A DNA stretch of 64,000 nt from Olsenella intestinalis (GCF_023276655.1 NZ_JALGRK010000002.1:62001-126000); one strand, 5' to 3'. Numbered from the stretch's first letter, positions 15,444-27,500 are shown. The notes: generated from the letters alone by a model not told the origin. Numbers and translations: made by a program.

Positions 15444-18251
15444 CTATTCGCTCCTGCGACGCAGCGTTGCGGCAGCGAGCGCTCCGGCTGCCGCCAGCGC
15501 GAGAAGAGCGGGCATTGCCGCGTCCTGGCCGTCTGCCGTGCCCGGAAGCGCGGTCGCCCTCGCGGCCGCACGTGCGCTCTCGACCGCGTCCTGCTTCTGG
15601 CTGCCGGTCTTCGTGCCGGACGTGTCGCTCTTCTCGTCTGCGTCGGTCCCGTCGGTGTCACCATCGTCGGCGTCGCCTGGGTCGTCTCCACCGGTGTCGT
15701 TCTTCTTCCACTCGGCCACGAACGTGTGGTCGCTGTCGGCGTGGTAGGCGTCTCCAGGCTGGAACTCGGAGCCCCTCCAGCACACGAAGGTGTAGCCGTC
15801 GCGAGTCGGTGCGTCGACGACCTGGAAGTCGGTCTCGAGGCCGGCGTCGTACTTCCGGACGTCGCTTCCGCCGTCGGCCCACGTACCGCCGCTCGGATCG
15901 AAGCTCAGGCTTGGCTTGATCTCGTGCTCGACCTCGTACATGTCCGAGATCGCCAGCTTGAGCTCGACTCCCGTGATGCCAAGGTTCGCGTACGTGTCCT
16001 TTATTAGGGTGGTGTTGTTCGCATCGATCTCGAACGGCATCGACGTGGGGCTCGAGATCGCGTCAAACGGGTCGGTGAGCATCATCACGTTCACCTTGGC
16101 GTCAAGGTCGGCGAGCTCGAAGGGCTTCGTGTTGCCGTACACGTAGACGTACTTCGCCTTCCCGTCGCTGTCAAAGCCCAACTCGCCGGGGGCGGGCTTG
16201 GAGCCGTCGATGTTGATGCTCGCAAAGACCGAATGGTCGGACGCGGCGCTTGCTACGTGGGTCTCCCCGGCAGAATCCCTCACGGCGTACCACTGCCCGT
16301 CAAACTTGGGGATGAAGTAGGAGGAGTCCGTGGCGACCCGCGCGTCCCCCTCGCTAGAAATCGCCTGGCCATAGAACGTCATGGTCGGGCTGCCGAGCGG
16401 GCTGCCCTCCACGCTCGCCGTCGCCCGAAGCACCGGGACGCCGATGGTGCGTCTGGGGGTGTCGTGCACGTCGATGCGGTATCCCTCGACTCCGTCTCGT
16501 GTCTCCACCGCGAGCGAGGTCTTCTCGTGGTCCAGGACCTCCTTCTTCTGGATGTCGATTATCTGGCCTAGCCACGCCCTGACGTCCCTATCGCTTTTCT
16601 CAACCAGCGTCTCGAAGGTTCCCTTGGCCCTCTCGTTCTCCGAAGCCATGACACTCGCGGCGACCTTGTCGTAGTCGATCTCGCTGACGGGCGTGCCCGC
16701 CTCGGCGAGGCGCGAGACGGCGATGCCGGCTTCGTAGATGAGCTCGTAGTCGATGATGGCCTGCAGGTACGTGGTGTAGAAGGTCGTCTCTGGGCGTTCG
16801 CCCATGGCGGTCGCGAGCTGAGGCATCGCGTTGACGTAATGGCGCACGTCATATGCGCAGGAGCCCTTGGTGGGGTTCCACGTGTGGAAGAGGCTCAGCC
16901 CTCCCTCCGGGACGCTTGCGGACCTCACAGTCACGGACCCGTTGAGCTCCCTGCCAAAGGTGACCTGTGTCACCTTCGAGGAATCCGCGTACCTCGAGTA
17001 GATGACGTCCTCGTCGCTCAGGATCCTCTGCACCTCGAGCGCCGCGTCCGTGTAGGCGTTTCTGAGCTCGGGGTCGCTCCAGTCCGTCTCGTATACGTTC
17101 AGGCCGAGCTGCTCAGCCACCGTCCAGAGGTCCTGATGGTTCTGGTAGGCAAAGTGATAGTCGTCCTTCGTGGTGCGAATCTCGTCGTAGAAGCTGCCGG
17201 TCGTGGCCTGGGCGCGAAGCTCTTCCGCGATCGCTTGCATCTTGCTCACGATATCGCTCTCCTTGAGCTTCTGGGTGTCGACCACGCAAAAGACGATTGC
17301 GCTGCCCACCGATATGTCGTCGGGGTGCTCGTTGTAGTAGTCGGCGAAGAGGTCCACGAGATGCTTTCCTAACGTCTTGGTGTCAACGTTGGGATTCTTG
17401 TTCAGGTAGTTGAAGAGTGCGGTGTAGTCCACCGTGGCGTGGGGGTCGACGTCCGCGGAGCCCAGGAAGTAGTCCGTGTAGTCTGACAGGGCAAGCGCAA
17501 TCTCGAGGTTGCCATTGAAGCAGCAGTCGAGGTCCACGAAGTCGAACTTGCCGACCTCCCCCACGACGGCGCTTTCCGCAAGCGCCTGCCTGATGGAGAG
17601 GACGGACATCATCATGCTCGGGTCGCCGTGGTCGTCGCTGCCGTAGCCGTGCGCGGGACCCGAGCCGTGGTCGTTGAGGATGAGGTCGTACTTCCCGGAA
17701 GGTGCGACCTGCTTCGCGTAGCCGATGAAGTTCTTCAGCGTGTCCTTGTCGTACATGAGCTCGTTTTCGGACGTTTTGGCGTCGTCTCCGTCGCCGGACA
17801 CGCCGTCGCCGTCGAGCAGCCGCAGGTAGCCCTCCGTCTCACCCTGGGCTCCGTAGACCTCCCAGACCTGGTTGTACTCGTTGCTGATCCCGGTCAGGGT
17901 GCCGCCGCCGTCCTTGTCCCTCAGGTACTTCGACTCGAGGTGCCATTCGCTCGAACCGCCGGTCATCACGATGATGCGGAAGTTGTCCCGGTCGAAGCTC
18001 GCGCGCAGGTACTCCTTGATTATGGTGCTGCAAACGCCCGTGTTCGCCTCGGAGGCGCCGCCATCCATGTAGATCATGATCGTGCGCGCGGGGTCGCTCT
18101 CGGGCGTCAGACTGGCGCCTGGGCTGCCTGCGCCTTCGCGCGCGAGGGCGGTGGCCGGGCAGGCCAGGGCGAGCGTCGTCGCGGCAGCCGCCAGCGCCAC
18201 GCCAAGCGTGGCCAGGAGTCTGTTTGCCTTTCGCGTGGGTCTGAAAACCAT
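15444..18251 (-). CDS. Clostripain-family (C11) cysteine protease, wall-anchored (LPGTA)
   Basis: A secreted peptidase of 935 residues. A signal peptide occupies about residues 1-38 (cleavage near ATALA). The C11 domain starts at TIMIYMDGG, with the catalytic His195 in LILNDHGSG and the nucleophile Cys244 (or Cys243) in VDLDCCFNGNLE, where clostripain has DACLMG. The domain runs to about residue 500. A C-terminal beta-rich region, one InlB-B-type repeat (PTRDGYTFVCW to TFVAEW), an acidic Asp/Gly/Thr linker, LPGTA (902-906), a hydrophobic stretch and RRR follow. It is therefore probably fixed to the cell wall facing outside, perhaps degrading host or neighbour proteins or maturing surface proteins. 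AAGGAG lies 7 nt before the ATG. Confidence 0.88.
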   Translation of the reverse strand: MVFRPTRKANRLLATLGVALAAAATTLALACPATALAREGAGSPGASLTPESDPARTIMIYMDGGASEANTGVCSTIIKEYLRASFDRDNFRIIVMTGGSSEWHLESKYLRDKDGGGTLTGISNEYNQVWEVYGAQGETEGYLRLLDGDGVSGDGDDAKTSENELMYDKDTLKNFIGYAKQVAPSGKYDLILNDHGSGPAHGYGSDDHGDPSMMMSVLSIRQALAESAVVGEVGKFDFVDLDCCFNGNLEIALALSDYTDYFLGSADVDPHATVDYTALFNYLNKNPNVDTKTLGKHLVDLFADYYNEHPDDISVGSAIVFCVVDTQKLKESDIVSKMQAIAEELRAQATTGSFYDEIRTTKDDYHFAYQNHQDLWTVAEQLGLNVYETDWSDPELRNAYTDAALEVQRILSDEDVIYSRYADSSKVTQVTFGRELNGSVTVRSASVPEGGLSLFHTWNPTKGSCAYDVRHYVNAMPQLATAMGERPETTFYTTYLQAIIDYELIYEAGIAVSRLAEAGTPVSEIDYDKVAASVMASENERAKGTFETLVEKSDRDVRAWLGQIIDIQKKEVLDHEKTSLAVETRDGVEGYRIDVHDTPRRTIGVPVLRATASVEGSPLGSPTMTFYGQAISSEGDARVATDSSYFIPKFDGQWYAVRDSAGETHVASAASDHSVFASINIDGSKPAPGELGFDSDGKAKYVYVYGNTKPFELADLDAKVNVMMLTDPFDAISSPTSMPFEIDANNTTLIKDTYANLGITGVELKLAISDMYEVEHEIKPSLSFDPSGGTWADGGSDVRKYDAGLETDFQVVDAPTRDGYTFVCWRGSEFQPGDAYHADSDHTFVAEWKKNDTGGDDPGDADDGDTDGTDADEKSDTSGTKTGSQKQDAVESARAAARATALPGTADGQDAAMPALLALAAAGALAAATLRRRSE

Positions 18252-18296
18252 GTTTGGCTCCTTGTTGGTGCGTTCCTCTGTGTCGTTTCATCTGAT

Positions 18297-18316
18297 GAAT
18301 TATCCCGAATTATCCT
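18297..18316. promoter_or_regulatory. Tandem 10-bp repeat upstream of the C11 protease gene
   Basis: GAATTATCCC followed directly by GAATTATCCT, 46 bp upstream of the protease start. The phased, near-identical decamers could be an operator. The minus-strand reading (GGATAATTC) could alternatively be part of -10 elements. Confidence 0.3.
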
Positions 18317-18393
18317 ATCGCGCACGGTCACGGTGCGGCCTGTGTCAGCGAACGGTTCGAGCTCACGAGCCCGCGTGTGGTCCCAGACAAGAG

Positions 18394-18423
18394 GGCGGCC
18401 CGCACGTTGTCGCGCGGGCCGCC
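18394..18423 (-). terminator. Hairpin after the RNA helicase gene
   Basis: A perfect 10-bp stem GGCGGCCCGC/GCGGGCCGCC with a 10-nt loop, followed on the minus strand by CTCTTGTCT. The weak T content makes this a probable rather than a certain terminator. Confidence 0.55.
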
Positions 18424-18480
18424 GTGATTGGTTATCAAGCCATATGTGTCGCCGCGGGGGAGAGGAGCTGGCTTCCTTTG

Positions 18481-20277
<1,797 letters not shown>

Positions 20278-20557
20278 GCGGTGCGTTCCAATCGATAGGG
20301 GTGCGCGGCGGCGTGCTGCGGCCGGCTTCGCGCTGCGGATCTGTCGCGGCCTGCGCCCATGCGCGGCCTGCGTACTCAAGCGATGATAGGCGCACGGCCC
20401 GCTTCGAGGGCGCGCGCGGGGCCATCTTCCGATAAAACCCGCAACCTGCGGCCCGCCTGCGCCGCGTGCCATCTTCTATAGTTGTGCGTGGAAGTCTGTG
20501 CCCGCGCGCCTCGCCTCTGCGCGGGCGCCGTGATGAGAGCGGGAAGGGGAGAGCGAC

Positions 20558-21187
20558 GTGATGGATGACGAGCACCAGGCGGATGGACGCGCCAGGCGGG
20601 CGGGCGGCGCCGAGCGCGTGCGGTCCCTGCTCGAGTCGGGGGCAAGCCTGGCCGAGCCCATTCGCGCCTCCCAGACCAGGTGGGAGGGCAAGATCTTCTC
20701 GGCGGTGACGCTCGACGTCGACCTGCCCGACGGCAGCCGCGGCTACCGCGAGATCGTCCGGCATCACGGGGGCTGCGGCGTCTGCGCCGTGCGCGACGGA
20801 AGGATCTGCCTGGTCAGGCAGTATCGCGTGGCGCTCGGCCGCCACACCCTCGAGATCCCGGCGGGCAAGCTCGACGGGGGAGAGGACCCCCTCGACTGCG
20901 CCGCCCGCGAGCTTCTCGAGGAGACGGGCCTTGTGGCCGAGAGCCTCGAGCTCGTCGCCCATTCCGCGGGCTCGCCCGGCTTCACCGACGAGTCGACGCA
21001 TATATATCTTGCACACGGCCTCGAGGCGCATCCCGCCCGCCCCGACGAGGGGGAGTTCGTCGACGTCCTCTGGGTCGACCTTGCCGACGTGCTCGACGCG
21101 ATCGCGCAAGGGGTCATCATCGACTCCAAGACGATCATCGCGGCGCTCGTCGCCGCAAACCGCGGCCACGTTAGTGATACTATGTAG
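20558..21187 (+). CDS. Nudix hydrolase, ADP-ribose pyrophosphatase-like
   Basis: Probably hydrolyses ADP-ribose or a related nucleoside diphosphate derivative. The 209-residue product has the complete Nudix box (GGEDPLDCAARELLEETG), preceded by the LEIPAGKLD strand typical of the ADPRase subfamily and followed by the SPGFTDES and EGEFVDVLWV segments. The start is GTG at 20558 or the adjoining ATG at 20561; AAGGGGAG sits upstream of both. TATAGT at 20477-20482 is a candidate -10 box. Divergent from the helicase and followed closely by tRNA-Arg. Confidence 0.9.
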   Translation: MMDDEHQADGRARRAGGAERVRSLLESGASLAEPIRASQTRWEGKIFSAVTLDVDLPDGSRGYREIVRHHGGCGVCAVRDGRICLVRQYRVALGRHTLEIPAGKLDGGEDPLDCAARELLEETGLVAESLELVAHSAGSPGFTDESTHIYLAHGLEAHPARPDEGEFVDVLWVDLADVLDAIAQGVIIDSKTIIAALVAANRGHVSDTM

Positions 21188-21193
21188 CGGCAC

Positions 21194-21270
21194 GCTCCCT
21201 TAGCTCAGTTGGATAGAGCATCGGTCTTCTAAACCGCAGGTCAGGCGTTCGAATCGCCTAGGGAGCACCA
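21194..21270 (+). tRNA. tRNA-Arg (anticodon TCT)
   Basis: 77 nt with encoded CCA; acceptor GCTCCCT/AGGGAGC, D stem GCTC/GAGC, anticodon loop CTTCTAA, T stem AGGCG/CGCCT. It reads AGA codons, which are rare in this GC-rich sequence. It begins 6 bp after the Nudix stop codon. Confidence 0.95.
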
Positions 21271-21278
21271 GCAAATAC

Positions 21279-21310
21279 GAGCCGCGGGCCAAGCCCTGCG
21301 GCTCTTTTTT
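21279..21310 (+). terminator. Terminator after tRNA-Arg
   Basis: Stem GAGCCGC/GCGGCTC with further pairing inside (GGG/CCC past a one-base bulge) and a run of six T's. Confidence 0.85.
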
Positions 21311-21511
21311 ATGCCATATGCTGCGCGCGTGCCCTCGTTTGCCTCGCCTCCGTGCGCCGACGACTCGGCCCGTTGCCGCACGAAATCTTGCTGTGCGAGT
21401 GTCGCTATAAGAAAATTTGTCTATGTGGAAGAGATGCCTAGGTTTTTGCGTCCGCGTGCATCGACGTTGCGGCATAATGGAATCTACATTGTGCGCTGGA
21501 AGGAGCTTCCG

Positions 21512-22438
21512 TTGATTTACACCGTCACGTTGAACCCTGCAATCGACTATGTCATGCATCCCCTCACGCTTGACATGGGATTCACCAACCGCTCTTCGAG
21601 CGAGGAACTCTATTGCGGTGGTAATGGCATCAACGTCTCGACCCTGCTCAACGAGCTGAAGGTCGTCAATGTCGCCTTCGGCATCGTCGCCGGCTTCACG
21701 GGTGACTACCTCGTCAAGACTATGCAGAAGAACGGCATCTCGTCGAACTTCGTCCGCCTCGAGCACGGGTTCACCCGCATCAACGTCAAGCTCAACGGCA
21801 TCGTCATGACCATGGTCAACGGCATGGGCCCCAAGATCTCCGAGAAGAAGGTCGACGAGCTGCTCGAGAGGATCGACTACATCGGCGAGGGCGACACCCT
21901 CGTGCTGACGGGCTCCATTCCCAAGTCCCTGCCCGAGGACATGTACGACATCATCATGAAGCGACTCAAGGGCCGCGGCATCCGCTTCGTCGTCGACGCC
22001 CCCGGCAGCCTCCTGCTCGAGGCGCTCGACGCCGAGCCCTTCCTCATCAAGCCCAACAACCACGAGGTCGGCCGCATCTTCGACGCCCGCCCCGAGACGC
22101 CCGAGGAGTGCATCCCCTTCGCCAAGGAGCTGCACGAGCGCGGCGCCCAGAACGTCATCGTCTCCTGCGGCGGCCACGGCGCGCTGCTCTACGACCAGAA
22201 CGGCGAGACCCACACGGTTCCGACCGCCAAGATCCGCCTGGTCAACGCCACGGGCGCCGGTGACTCCATGGTCGCCGGCTTCGTCGCCAAGTGCCAGGAG
22301 GGCGCCGACTACGAGACCGCCCTCCGCTTCGCCTCCGCCTGCGGCACCGCGACCGCGGCCAGCAAGGGCATCGCGAAGCGCGCGACGATCGACCGCATCT
22401 ACGAGAACCTCAACGAGCTGATCGCCGCCGAGAAGTAA
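21512..22438 (+). CDS. PfkB-family sugar-phosphate kinase (1-phosphofructokinase/tagatose-6-phosphate kinase type)
   Basis: Phosphorylates a hexose phosphate, probably fructose-1-phosphate or tagatose-6-phosphate. The 308-residue product begins IYTVTLNPAIDY after the initiator, the classic N-terminus of the FruK/LacC group, and ends with the active-site motif NATGAGDSMVAGF. The first signature reads GGNGINVS, with Asn where most members have Lys (GGKGINV). TTG at 21512 is taken as start because AAGGAG lies 6-7 nt upstream; the open frame before it is AT-rich spacer. PTS Enzyme I follows 132 bp downstream, fitting a PTS-fed glycolytic role. Confidence 0.88.
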   Translation: MIYTVTLNPAIDYVMHPLTLDMGFTNRSSSEELYCGGNGINVSTLLNELKVVNVAFGIVAGFTGDYLVKTMQKNGISSNFVRLEHGFTRINVKLNGIVMTMVNGMGPKISEKKVDELLERIDYIGEGDTLVLTGSIPKSLPEDMYDIIMKRLKGRGIRFVVDAPGSLLLEALDAEPFLIKPNNHEVGRIFDARPETPEECIPFAKELHERGAQNVIVSCGGHGALLYDQNGETHTVPTAKIRLVNATGAGDSMVAGFVAKCQEGADYETALRFASACGTATAASKGIAKRATIDRIYENLNELIAAEK

Positions 22439-22570
22439 CGGGCGCTCGCTCCGCACGCGCCCTTTGACAGCGGGTGCGTGCCGCTAGCAAGGCAATTTTT
22501 GCCCGCAGTCGTCTTGGCTCGGGCATGTATGTGGCAGGCACAGCGATGTGCCGAATGACGGGAGGACCTA

Positions 22571-24274
22571 ATGTACAAAGGCGTTAACGCTTCCGACGGG
22601 TACGGAATCGGCGTGGCTCAGGTGGCCGTGGCCCCTGACCTGTCCTTCACCCCGACGGCTCCTGAGGACCCCGAGGCCGAGAAGGCCCGCTACGCGGAGG
22701 CCCTCAAGAAGTTCGTCGACCAGACCAATGCCCAGATCGAGCGCATGATCCAGACCGTGGGCGAGGAGTCCGCGGCCATCATGGGCGCCCACATCGAGTT
22801 CGCCGAGGACGAGGGCATCAAGGACATGGTCAACGGCGCCATCGACTCCGGCATGTGCGCCGAGCAGGCCGTCAGCGACGCCTACGACACCTACTACACG
22901 ATGTTCTCCAACATGGAGGACGAGCTCTTCCGTGAGCGCGCGGCCGACGTCGCCGACGTCAAGACCGGCCTGCTCGCCGACCTTCTCGGCAAGGAGGTCG
23001 TCGACCTCTCGCAGCTCCCCGAGAACTCGATCGTCGTCGTCGAGGAGCTCACCCCCTCGATGACCGCCGACATCGACAAGACCAACGTCGCCGGCATCGT
23101 CACCGAGACCGGCGGCCGCACCTCCCACTCCGCCATCATCGCCCGCGCGCTCGAGATCCCCGCGGTCCTCTCCGTCGAGGGCGCGACGACCAACATCAAG
23201 ACCGGTGACATGGTCATCGCCGACGGCACCAACGGCAAGGTCCTGGTCGAGCCCTCCGACGACGAGCTCGAGCAGTACCGCAAGCTCGCCAAGGAGTACG
23301 CCGACGAGAAGGCGGCCCTCGAGGCCTACCGCGGCAAGGAGACCGTCACCGGCGACGGCGAGAAGGTCCTTCTCGTCGCCAACATCGGCAACCCCGACGA
23401 CGCCAACACCGCGGCCGACCACGACTGCGAGGGCATCGGCCTCTTCCGCTCCGAGTTCCTCTTCATGGACGCCACCGAGCTCCCCTCCGAGGACGAGCAG
23501 TTCGCGGCCTACCAGAAGGTCGCCCTGCGCCTCAAGGACCAGCCGATCATCATCCGCACCCTCGACGTGGGCGGCGACAAGGAGATCCCGTATCTCAACC
23601 TCCAGAAGGAGGAGAACCCCTTCATGGGATTCCGCGCCATCCGCTACTGCCTCAACAACCCCGAGCAGTACAAGGTGCAGCTCACGGCCCTGCTGCGCGC
23701 CTCCGCCTTCGGTGACATCAAGATCATGCTGCCGCTCGTGACCTCCCTCGACGAGGTCCGCCAGGCCAAGGCCCTCATCGAGGAGTGCAAGGCCGAGCTC
23801 GACGAGCGTGGCGTCGAGTACAACAAGAACATCGAGGTCGGCACCATGATCGAGACCCCCGCGGCCTCCCTCATCGCCGAGGACCTCGCCGCCGAGTGCG
23901 ACTTCTTCTCCATCGGCACCAACGACCTCATCGGCTACACCATGTGCGCCGACCGCGGCAACGACCGCGTCTCCTACCTCTACCAGGTCTACCAGCCGGC
24001 CGTGCTGCGCTCCCTCAAGCGCATCATCAATGAGGGCCGCAAGGCGGGCATCATGGTCGGCATGTGCGGCGAGGCCGCGGCTGACCCGCTGCTCATCCCG
24101 GTCCTGCTCTCCTTCGGCCTGAACGAGTTCTCCGTCTCCGCCCCGTCGATCCTGCGCACGCGCCGCATCATCTCTGAGTGGACGAAGGAGGAGGCCGACG
24201 CCCTCGCCGAGAAGGTCGTCACCCTGAAGACCGCCGCCGAGGTCAAGGCCGTGCTCCAGGCTGCCGTCAAGTAG
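22571..24274 (+). CDS. ptsI: PTS Enzyme I (phosphoenolpyruvate-protein phosphotransferase)
   Basis: Transfers phosphate from PEP to HPr, the first step of PTS sugar uptake, in the cytosol. The 567-residue length is normal. The phosphorylated histidine is His186 in GGRTSHSAIIAR. The PEP-binding C-terminal barrel shows GIGLFRSEFLFM, IIRTLDVGGDKE, ENPFMGFRAIRYC and the active-site cysteine in GMCGEAAAD. GGAGG lies 5 nt before the ATG. Codon use is very strongly biased to C-ending codons, suggesting high expression. TTGACA at 22464-22469 might be a -35, but no good -10 was seen. No HPr or EII gene lies nearby. Confidence 0.95.
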   Translation: MYKGVNASDGYGIGVAQVAVAPDLSFTPTAPEDPEAEKARYAEALKKFVDQTNAQIERMIQTVGEESAAIMGAHIEFAEDEGIKDMVNGAIDSGMCAEQAVSDAYDTYYTMFSNMEDELFRERAADVADVKTGLLADLLGKEVVDLSQLPENSIVVVEELTPSMTADIDKTNVAGIVTETGGRTSHSAIIARALEIPAVLSVEGATTNIKTGDMVIADGTNGKVLVEPSDDELEQYRKLAKEYADEKAALEAYRGKETVTGDGEKVLLVANIGNPDDANTAADHDCEGIGLFRSEFLFMDATELPSEDEQFAAYQKVALRLKDQPIIIRTLDVGGDKEIPYLNLQKEENPFMGFRAIRYCLNNPEQYKVQLTALLRASAFGDIKIMLPLVTSLDEVRQAKALIEECKAELDERGVEYNKNIEVGTMIETPAASLIAEDLAAECDFFSIGTNDLIGYTMCADRGNDRVSYLYQVYQPAVLRSLKRIINEGRKAGIMVGMCGEAAADPLLIPVLLSFGLNEFSVSAPSILRTRRIISEWTKEEADALAEKVVTLKTAAEVKAVLQAAVK

Positions 24275-24589
24275 CGCCGCACCACAACGTTCACATCGCC
24301 TCGCGCCTTGTCGCGAGGCCTCGCCCGTGGGATGTCCGGATTCCGGCGTCCCACGGGCTTTTTCATGGCGTGGCCGAGAAGAGCCTGCCCTCGCACCCCA
24401 AAATCGCCGCTGACCTCCTGAAACGTGCCTTACATCGACGAAAAGCGCTGCTCAAACGCCTGTTTTGCTCGTGCCTCACTAAAATTTGCATATTGTCACC
24501 TAGTGTGTGGACTTTGCACGGCACCGTGTTGAGGGTTCGCCAGCGCACGCGCTCGCGACCTTGCACCCTTCGAGGAGATCGAGGCGAAC
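24275..24589. other. Intergenic region ptsI / giant surface gene
   Basis: A 315-bp spacer holding the ptsI terminator, one copy of the dispersed GAGAAGAGC word (24376-24384), and an AT-rich stretch near 24470-24500 with TAAAAT and CATATT hexamers that could carry the promoter of the next gene. No open frame looks coding. Confidence 0.6.
24323..24363 (+). terminator. Terminator of ptsI
   Basis: A long stem (GCCCGTGGGA/TCCCACGGGC, extended inside by TCCGGA/TTCCGG pairing) followed by five T's. Confidence 0.9.
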
Positions 24590-27500
24590 ATGAGCGACGA
24601 CACCAAGACGACGCACACCATCACGAGGCGCAACTTCCTGCGCGCCGGAGCGGGCTCGCTCATCGCGCTTCCCGCCATCGGCGGCGTCGGCATCTTCAGC
24701 AGGGCGCGCGTCGCCCAGGCTCTCACCGTGCAGGACGAAGCCGGCGGCGCCTTCACCAATGAGGAGCTCGCCAAGATCACGGTCGTCACGCGCACCGAGA
24801 TGGCGGTCGTGGCCGTCGACGTCGCGAAGATCCCATCGACCACGGTGGTCACGAGCGAGGGCCTCGAGAGTGGCACCATCCCGCCCGAGGCCTACGTCGT
24901 TGGCGCCAAGGTCCGCGTGACGTCGCGCTACAACGGCAAGACCGTCGAGGGCGTCACCGACGCCGAGGGCAAGATCATCTTCGACATCCGCGAGCTGTCG
25001 GAGAACCTCGAGAAGAAGGACATCAACAAGCTCGACGAGTACGCCTTCAACGCCACGCTCCAGATCGAGCTCGCCGGCTACCGCACCTTCCAGACGGCTC
25101 TCTTCCGCGCGGAAGGAACCGGCGTCTTCGTCGCCACGACGCGCAGCATCGAAGCAGGTGACAGCACGCCGTACCCGCACATGATCTCCTACGACGAGTG
25201 GGACATCCTCTACACGAGGAACACCTTCCTCACCAGCACCGAGAACACCGACGAGATGTCGGTGGTCGTCGAGGGACGCAACTTCCCCGACGGCGCCGCC
25301 ACGGTCATCGTTCGCGAGAAGGATGCCGGCACCGAGCTCGCGAGCGTCACCGCCGCGCCGAGCGGCGGCAACCTCACGGCCACGCTCATGGGGCAGTTCG
25401 GCCTCCTCGGCGGCGCGAACGCCTTCAAGCAGGGCGTCGAGTACGAGGTCGCCGTCATCCAGTCCAGCAAGGTCTACACCTGGCCCGTCCAGCTCCAGAT
25501 GAAGGAGGGCGTGCTCTCCAAGGCCGCTGAGGCCGCACCCGAGTACTCCATCTTCAAGATGGCCAACACGAGCGGCGACAAGTCGGCCCTGAACATCACC
25601 TGGCCGGACTGGGTTCCCATCTTCGGCGGCCAGAAGGCAAACATCATGTCGCCCATCAAGACGCCGCTTGCGATCAACCTCGACCCCTACGGCTTCTGCC
25701 AGATCACCTACACCATCCCGCTCTACGGCTACAAGTACGACAGCGGCGAGCCGGACAAGGCCGGCTGGAAGAAGCAGCCCTACGACTCCGCGAAGGACGC
25801 GTACAAGAAGTACGAGAAGAAGTTCAGCGAGATGGTCGACCAGAAGGCGCCCACCGCGTATGCCAACAAGAACAAGTACGGCTACTCCAAGATCGCGATG
25901 GGCTCCGTCTTCGACATCATGGTCTACCTGCAGGTCATGGCGGTCTCCAAGTGGGATACCGAGAAGGGCATCTTCCAGGGCGACGGCGGCGGCCAACTGC
26001 ACCTCTCCTGCAACTACACCTTCACGTGGAACTTCTGGGCCGGTCCCATCCCGTTCCTCCTCACCTGCGGCTTCAACTTCGACGCCGTCGCCTCGCTCAT
26101 GTTCGGCATTACCTCGAAGATGGTCGACGGCCTCTCGGGGTCGGATCTCGCCAGCTTCCTGCCCGGGTTCCTGCTCGACCCCACCAGCTGGGACATCGAC
26201 TTCACGAACACCGGCCTCTCCGTCTCCGTCACGTTCTCGCCGTTCCTCTCGTTCGGCGTCGGTATCGCGGGCGTCGCGAGCGCCTCGGCGCGCGGCAAGT
26301 TCATCCTGTCGTTCTACTTCGGCCTCACCGCCGCCAAGAACAGGCCCCTGCCGCACGTCATCGGCACCATGGCCGCAAAGGTCGAGGTCGTCCTCCAGTT
26401 CATCTTCTACACCCAGACGTATTCGCTCGACGGTCTCTCCCTCAAGGAGACCAAGCTCTTCGACAACTGGGACGGCAGCGTCCAGTCTCAGGCAGAAAAC
26501 CTGAAGGCCCAGGTCGAGGGCGCCACGGAAGACATCTCCCACCTCGTCGACGGCATGGCCATCGTGACTGATGCCATGCTCTCCAAGACCACCGAGGCGT
26601 CGGGCACTCTCGCGGCCCCGCTCTCCACTGCCGCCGACGGCAGCCTCGTCCCCCAGGGCGACCCCGCCACACCCACCACGAGGCCCATCGACTGGGAGGC
26701 TGCCAAGGTGGAGGATCCCGTCGAAGGGGACCACGGCATCACCTACGCGAGGTATCGCATCAACGTCGTCAGGCCCGCCCCCGGCACCGATCTGGATGGG
26801 GCCTCGGACGCGCAGCCCGATGCCTCGGCACCCGCAGGTGCGGCGCCCCTCTCGACCCAGGCCGAGAAGAGCGCGCCCACGGCAGCATCCTCCTCGGCAC
26901 CCGAAGGCGTCGCCAGCCCCGCGGCGGACGAGCCGGCTACCTCGCAGGTGACCGGTGCCGCCGTCGCCGGCGCAGTTGCCGGCGTCGCCAGCTCCGACCC
27001 TGGGACCGCCGGTACCGCGGAAGCCGAGGCCGGTGCGCCTGCCGCCTCCGAGACCGACAAGGCGCCTGCCGCCCAGACGAACTCTGACGCCTCCCAGGCT
27101 CAGGCCCCGAAGGTCGAGGCCCAGCCCGAGGTGCAGCCCGAGGTGCAGTCCGAGGCGAAGGCCGAGGGAGCCACCCTCTACGCGCATGTCGGCAGCAGCG
27201 TCTCCTATCCTGACGCCTTCATCGCGCCCTCTGCCGATGGCCTCTCGGCACAGGCCGATGGCCCCTACCTGCCCGACCCGGGCGTCAAGGGCGTCAAGCC
27301 GACCGGCGGCGTCACGCCCTCCTCGGACGTCATCATTTCGACCGCGTCCGAGGGAGGGGAGAACCTCGTCGCCGGCGACCCGCGCATGAGGGTCATCGAC
27401 ATCAGCACCTCCAGCTCGACCGGCTCTTCGACGAGGGCCACCTGCTCCTTCCGCATCGGAACGGTCAACGTGGATGGTGCGGGCGTCCGCTCCCGCCTGA

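Noticed and set aside
21311-21511. N-terminal extension of the PfkB kinase by 67 codons
   Set aside because: That stretch directly follows the tRNA-Arg terminator, is AT-rich spacer with no family similarity, and the TTG at 21512 has a good ribosome-binding site.
22464-22490. Promoter for ptsI with a perfect TTGACA
   Set aside because: The only nearby -10-like hexamer (TAGCAA) is 15 bp away and poor, so it is not listed as a feature.
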